A stretch of DNA of 11,434 bases, from assembly GCA_030619365.1 (NCBI GenBank), contig JAUXBQ010000070.1, positions 1 through 11,434 on the forward strand, written 5' to 3'. Made by a program: the position numbers and the translations under genes. This document shows positions 7,952 through 11,434 of this stretch, piece after piece. Each line of letters opens with the position of its first letter. The first letter of the stretch is position 1. Origin of the DNA: a candidate division FCPU426 bacterium. Its GTDB lineage: Bacteria > Oederibacteriota > JAAXVQ01 > JAUVAV01. Under the pieces are notes generated by a model. The model searched no databases. It worked only from the letters and a program-made list of their open reading frames with translations, and was not told where the DNA came from.

Positions 7952-10009
7952 ATGAAATCAAGACTAATGGCGGCATTGGGTCTGTTATTAATCACTTCAT
8001 CATCTGCCCTGGCCTCAATCAGCCTGCTGGACGATGTTTCGGATATTACCCTGAATAGTTACGGCTTCACCCGCTACGCCGGGGGAATCCAAGGCTCCAT
8101 TGAGGTGGGGTTCCTGTCCACGACCACCACGCCCCAGGCCCGGGGCAACCTGGACTATACTTTTGAGATGCAATACGACGCCTCTACCAGTGGGGATTTT
8201 CTCTGGGCCGGCGAGTATTTGGCTTCCACGGATGGCTTCACCGATCTCGATCTTTCGGCTTATACCTATCTGTCTTTTTGGATCAGGGGGGCCGCCGGAG
8301 GAGAAGGATTTAAAGTAGAAGTCAGCGATTCCGTCTGGAATGGCTCGGCTGTTCAGGTTAATAATTATCTGCCCAGCGGAATTACGACCACCTGGCAGAA
8401 GGTGGTAATTCCCTTCGACATTTTTGAATATGGCACAACGGTCAACCGCTCGGCTCTGTCCAGGCTCACCTTTATATTCGACAACGCCGATTTTTCCGGC
8501 GCCACCAGCGGCACGATATATGTCGATGATTTTACCTTTGGCGCGGCCGTGGCGCCCATATGGATTGATAATTACAATGACGGCGCCAACCCCAATGCCG
8601 CCAAAGGCGTCAATGGCGGCTTTGGCAGCAATATCACCACTGCTTATAATAATACGCTGTATACCTCGCCGCCCTATTCATATGAATGCGTTTACGCGGA
8701 CATCGGCGGGCCGAGCAGCGGCACGTTCGCCCATGTGGTTAAGGATGGCGCCTTGGCGAATGGCATAGACATTTCCCAATGTTCACATCTTGAATTTGAT
8801 GTTCGGGGCGCCGCCGGAGGAGAGAATCCGTTAGTGCGCCTGCGTTCCGCCGCGATCGACGATTCGCGGCACCTGTCAAATTTTGTGACGGTCCTCAGTT
8901 CCGCTTTTACCGCCACTTCCATACCGATTTCCGCCTTTGCTACACTGGTGAATTTGACCGATCTGCGAGAGTGCGATTTTGACATCGCCGGTGACAATCC
9001 CAACACGATCTATGTGGATAATCTGCGCTTTACCGATTTAACCCTGCCAACCGCTCCCAGCAACATGACCTTTGCAGGCAGTCCGGTGAGCGACGGTTTT
9101 AACATTACCGTGCAGACCGGCACGGTCGTGGTCACGGCGCCGGCCATTAACGCGGATGCCCGGATGGAAGGGGTTAAATTCGAGTATTCGGACGACGGGG
9201 GATCGACCTGGAACACCATTGGCGACGATTATTCCACCACCCCGGCCAAAATCAGTTTTAGCGCGGTGTGGGATCTCACTCTCTTAAGCAATGGCCCCTA
9301 CCGTTTGCGGGCGACCGCCTGGCACGTGGGCGGCACTATCGCCAGTTTGGCCTATAATGTTACCCTGGAATTCGGCACGCCCACGAACACTCCCACTATA
9401 ACGGCGACGTCCACAATAACGCACACGGCCACGCCGACCCCGACCTATACGGCGACACCCAGCATCACCATGACGCCGACCATCACGCCGACTTCCACGG
9501 AGTCGCCCGTGTATTCCCCGACGCCCACATCTACCATCACGTCCACGGCCACGATCAGCCCGACCATGACCATCACGGCTACGGCGAGCGCCACACCGAC
9601 GTTTACCGGATCGCCTACAGTCACCCGGACCGTAACCCCCATTGTGGGCACGTTCACCTTTACACCCACCATCACCCGGACGCCCTTGCCCACCAACACA
9701 CTGACCCAGACGCCCGAACCGGCGGGGAACGAGGTGCGCATTGGCCTCAACAGCTTCAATCCGGCCCGCAATCAGGTTCTGCCGCTGGAAATCGACCTGG
9801 CCCAGCCGGGCAAATTAAAAGTGGTCATTTACAACCGGTGGGGCGAAAAAATCGCTGAGTTGTATAATCAGGAAGCCGGGTCCGGGACCACGCGGCTGAC
9901 CTGGGACGGCAAGAATTCGGCTGGAGAAATCGTGGCTAGCGGCGTGTATTTGCTCTTTATCGATAATGCGGACCAGCAAGTAAAACGCAGGATTGCGGTC
10001 ATTAAATAG
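7952..10009 (+). CDS. Secreted two-module binding protein with Ig-like domain, long Thr/Pro linker and FlgD-type C-terminus
   Basis: This 685-residue protein begins with a clear 21-residue Sec signal peptide (MKSRL start, cleavage after SALA). Domain order: CBM11/CIA30-like module about 22-202 (ISLLDDVSD, LSFWIRGAAGGEGF, WQKVVIPF, GTIYVDDFTFG); second module about 203-366 (IWIDNYNDG, ECDFDIAGDN, TIYVDNLRF); Ig-like domain about 369-474 (GVKFEYSDDGGSTW, GPYRLRATAWHVGG); Thr/Pro/Ser-rich linker 476-590; FlgD-type Ig domain about 591-685 (VVIYNRWGEKIAEL, LTWDGKNSAGEIVASGVYLL) ending in KRRIAVIK. It is a paralogue of 5061-6869 across all folded domains; the main difference is the roughly 115-residue linker in place of about 10. 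Such linkers usually hold a binding domain away from an anchored end, and Thr/Ser-rich ones may be O-glycosylated. The next gene starts 14 bases downstream. No enzyme motif is recognised. Confidence 0.9.
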   Translation: MKSRLMAALGLLLITSSSALASISLLDDVSDITLNSYGFTRYAGGIQGSIEVGFLSTTTTPQARGNLDYTFEMQYDASTSGDFLWAGEYLASTDGFTDLDLSAYTYLSFWIRGAAGGEGFKVEVSDSVWNGSAVQVNNYLPSGITTTWQKVVIPFDIFEYGTTVNRSALSRLTFIFDNADFSGATSGTIYVDDFTFGAAVAPIWIDNYNDGANPNAAKGVNGGFGSNITTAYNNTLYTSPPYSYECVYADIGGPSSGTFAHVVKDGALANGIDISQCSHLEFDVRGAAGGENPLVRLRSAAIDDSRHLSNFVTVLSSAFTATSIPISAFATLVNLTDLRECDFDIAGDNPNTIYVDNLRFTDLTLPTAPSNMTFAGSPVSDGFNITVQTGTVVVTAPAINADARMEGVKFEYSDDGGSTWNTIGDDYSTTPAKISFSAVWDLTLLSNGPYRLRATAWHVGGTIASLAYNVTLEFGTPTNTPTITATSTITHTATPTPTYTATPSITMTPTITPTSTESPVYSPTPTSTITSTATISPTMTITATASATPTFTGSPTVTRTVTPIVGTFTFTPTITRTPLPTNTLTQTPEPAGNEVRIGLNSFNPARNQVLPLEIDLAQPGKLKVVIYNRWGEKIAELYNQEAGSGTTRLTWDGKNSAGEIVASGVYLLFIDNADQQVKRRIAVIK
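9377..9721 (+). repeat. Low-complexity Thr/Pro/Ser linker-encoding tract
   Basis: About 115 codons dominated by ACN and CCN, with TCN and ATY interspersed, give degenerate TPT, TAT and TIT steps. Short blocks such as ACGCCGAC and ACCATCAC recur, but no exact long tandem unit is visible. This fits growth by repeat slippage followed by base substitution. An opposite-strand open frame (9445-9771) is a by-product of the composition. Confidence 0.85.
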
Positions 10010-10011
10010 CC

Positions 10012-10020
10012 GGAGGTGGG
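10012..10020 (+). promoter_or_regulatory. Ribosome binding site for the ATG at 10024
   Basis: GGAGGTGGG begins 2 bases after the upstream stop codon; its GGAGG core is 7 bases from the ATG. The 14-base intergenic gap leaves no room for a separate promoter, so the two genes are very likely cotranscribed. Confidence 0.7.
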
Positions 10021-10023
10021 ACA

Positions 10024-10956
10024 ATGAAAAAAATACTGGTTGCGGTATTATGCGTCATGCTGACGGGTGTTTCTCTTTCCTTCGCCGCCACCGGGGGAGA
10101 GATGTTCCGGGCGCCGCTCTTGCCCCGGGCGATCGCCCTGGGCGGGGCCTACGCGGGCCTGGCCGCGGATGTCCATAGCCCCCTGTACAATCCGGCTGGG
10201 TTGGCCCACGTGAAAACCACTGAACTGGGATTTATCCATCATATCGGGCTCATTGATTCGGTCGAATACCTGGCGCTCGCCCGGCCCATGCAAGCCGGGG
10301 GCATCCTGGGTGGTAATATTGTTTACCGCCATATGCCGGATATAGATCATGCCGCGGCCGGTGACGAGCCGGTGGGGGCCAATGATCTGCTGCTGACATT
10401 AAGCTACGCGCTGGGATTCAAAACCGATCCCCAGGCCCAGGCCGACCTGACCGCGGGCCTGAATTTAAAGTGGGGGAGTTCGAATTTGGGCCAGTACACC
10501 GCGACGGTGCTGGCCTTGGACGCGGGTGTGGGATGGCGGCCCCACGGCTGGCAGGGCGTAAAACTGGGCCTGGCGGTCCAGAATGTCGGCACGCCGGTCA
10601 AGTATGCCGAAGAGGAGGATCCGCTGCCCCTGAACGTGAAGCTCGGCGCGGCTTATCGCGTGATTGAAAGCCGGGCGCATCAAGTGGACGTCGCTCTGGA
10701 TCTAAATGTCCCGGCTGAAACCGATAAATTTTTTGCCGGCCTGGGCGCGGAATACGTATTAAATCAATTGCTCGCCCTGCGTGTCGGCTATCAATATCAG
10801 CAGGATTCCCTGGCCAGCGTGGTCACGTGCGGTCTGGGGATTCGCTACGCGCTTGACCGCACTGTCCTGCAATTGGATTACGCCTTTAAACCGGTGATCT
10901 TGTCCGAACAGACCTTCGATTCCGAGCACTTTATTTCCTTGACCATCGGGTTTTGA
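10024..10956 (+). CDS. PorV/PorQ-like outer-membrane beta-barrel protein (third copy)
   Basis: This 310-residue protein has a Sec signal peptide (MKKIL start, cleavage near LSFA, about residue 21). The PorV/PorQ signature is RAIALGGAYAGLAADV (35-50) with YNPAGLA at 55-61. The chain is a series of amphipathic strands and ends in LTIGF with the C-terminal Phe of outer-membrane barrels. It is a full-length paralogue of 6954-7904: both contain Y-R-x-MPDID, LNLKW, LRVGYQYQxDSLASVV and LDYAFKP. Its partner upstream is the long-linker protein, only 14 bases away, the tightest coupling of the three pairs. This suggests balanced production of barrel and secreted partner. It is the last gene of operon 2; a weak hairpin follows at 10975. 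A role in export or anchoring is inferred from T9SS PorV; T9SS itself is not shown here. Confidence 0.88.
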   Translation: MKKILVAVLCVMLTGVSLSFAATGGEMFRAPLLPRAIALGGAYAGLAADVHSPLYNPAGLAHVKTTELGFIHHIGLIDSVEYLALARPMQAGGILGGNIVYRHMPDIDHAAAGDEPVGANDLLLTLSYALGFKTDPQAQADLTAGLNLKWGSSNLGQYTATVLALDAGVGWRPHGWQGVKLGLAVQNVGTPVKYAEEEDPLPLNVKLGAAYRVIESRAHQVDVALDLNVPAETDKFFAGLGAEYVLNQLLALRVGYQYQQDSLASVVTCGLGIRYALDRTVLQLDYAFKPVILSEQTFDSEHFISLTIGF

Positions 10957-10974
10957 TACGTTAATTCAACTTTG

Positions 10975-10998
10975 GCAAAAATCGGTTTTGCTTTATTT
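10975..10998 (+). terminator. Possible weak terminator after operon 2
   Basis: GCAAAA (10975-10980) pairs with TTTTGC (10986-10991) around ATCGG, followed by TTTATTT. The stem is short and A/T-rich, so it is much weaker than the terminator at 4945. Its position 19 bases after the last stop codon is the main support. Confidence 0.4.
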
Positions 10999-11017
10999 GA
11001 AGCACCACAGTGCTGGA

Positions 11018-11134
11018 ACGACAAGGCTGGTGGTTTGTTTTTGCCAAGTCTTGCGCCCTGGTTGGGCTTTTGCTGAAATGACAACGCTTTTCTTCACCAT
11101 CCTCTTGGGAAAAACAGACCACCAGCCTTGTCGT
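11018..11134. mobile_element. MITE-like 117-bp element bounded by 25-bp inverted repeats
   Basis: The left arm 11018-11042 (ACGACAAGGCTGGTGGT, then TTGTTTTT) and the right arm 11110-11134 (reading AAAAACAGACCACCAGCC, then TTGTCGT) are reverse complements with one mismatch in 25. The 67-base interior holds no gene. Long near-identical arms, small size and a non-coding interior fit a miniature inverted-repeat element or another large structured extragenic repeat. No target-site duplication is evident at the edges, so mobility is unproven. The same bases would fold as one long stem with a 67-base loop. Confidence 0.5.
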
Positions 11135-11434
11135 ATATTGCATACTGGTATTTAAAGTGTTACACTCCTCCGGCCGCGCCCACCGCGGCTGTCATACGCA
11201 GGTTCCGGGCTCCCGGAACGACTCCTGGAAAATGGTTGGTTTGAAAGGCGAATTCAAGTAATAGCCTTGATTTCCCCCGTTTTTTAAACTTGTTTTTTTA
11301 TATCAATTAATATAGAATCTTACGATTTCCAAACTTTGGTCATGTAAATAAGACCGGTCTGCCCGGCAAATGCTCAGGCTGGGACGGCCCGGCCGGTTCG
11401 GAAAAAGGCGCATCCCCGGCCAAACACTGTGCGA
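11135..11434. other. Non-coding stretch with hairpins and an AT-rich block
   Basis: No gene can be supported. Two GC-rich hairpins are present: GCCGCG/CGCGGC (11173-11189) and GTTCCGGG/CCCGGAAC (11202-11219, two-base loop). From 11279 to about 11335 the sequence is strikingly AT-rich (runs of T, then TATCAATTAATATAGAAT), after which GC-rich sequence returns. TTGTTT (11290-11295) and TATAGA (11311-11316) could be a promoter pair but are 15 bases apart, shorter than ideal. Open frames that run off the right edge lack a ribosome site or family features. Confidence 0.4.

Noticed and set aside
9377..9721. CRISPR-like or tandem-repeat array
   Set aside because: There are no uniform repeats with unique spacers. 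The periodicity is codon-level and in frame with a secreted protein linker.
9445..9771. - strand frame rich in Val/Met/Gly
   Set aside because: It is the reverse complement of the Thr/Pro linker repeats; its composition simply reflects ACN and CCN codons read backwards.
11361..11391. GGCAAA ... GGGACG resembling part of a c-di-GMP (GEMM) riboswitch
   Set aside because: The spacing between the two motifs is too short for the required GNAA-capped hairpin, and the following GCAAAGCC element is absent.
11302..11434. Open frames running off the right edge on both strands (for example ATG 11370 on +)
   Set aside because: They are short, have no ribosome site and no recognisable protein pattern; the + strand frame is just GC-rich sequence.

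Overview
The window looks like an accessory surface-protein locus from an uncultivated Gram-negative (diderm) bacterium. GC content is moderately high by eye, in the mid to upper 50s percent. Signs of an outer membrane are three PorV/PorQ-like (FadL-type) beta-barrel proteins, one large porin-like barrel, Sec signal peptides on every gene whose start is visible, and C-terminal Phe on all barrels. FlgD-type Ig-like C-termini, PorV-like partners and Thr/Pro linkers are familiar from candidate phyla and FCB-superphylum genomes. No marker gene is present, so I do not name a phylum.

All seven genes lie on the + strand, in two apparent operons. Operon 1 (2-4930) holds the 3' part of a carbohydrate-binding-like protein ending in a FlgD-type Ig domain, a PorV-like barrel protein, and a 1049-residue protein with three carbohydrate-binding-like modules fused to an outer-membrane barrel. 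It ends at a clear intrinsic terminator (4945-4971). A hairpin-rich, repeat-like stretch follows (about 4984-5110). Operon 2 (about 5061-10956) is a tandem duplication of a two-gene unit. Each unit is a large secreted protein (two binding-like modules, one Ig-like domain, a Pro/Thr linker, a FlgD-type C-terminal domain) followed by a PorV-like barrel protein. The second copy has a linker about ten times longer than the first.

The recurring arrangement is thus [secreted binding protein with a conserved C-terminal Ig-like tail] + [PorV-like barrel], seen three times in a row. No catalytic domain is recognisable in any gene. The best-supported reading is a set of exported surface glycan-binding proteins, each made beside a dedicated outer-membrane barrel partner. 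By analogy with type IX secretion, where PorV takes part in export of proteins carrying a C-terminal sorting domain, each barrel could be the export or anchoring partner of its neighbour. That is inference, because no T9SS core gene is in the window.

The last 478 bases (10957-11434) carry no supportable gene. They hold several stem-loops, including a near-perfect 25-bp inverted repeat that resembles a small non-autonomous mobile element, then an AT-rich block.
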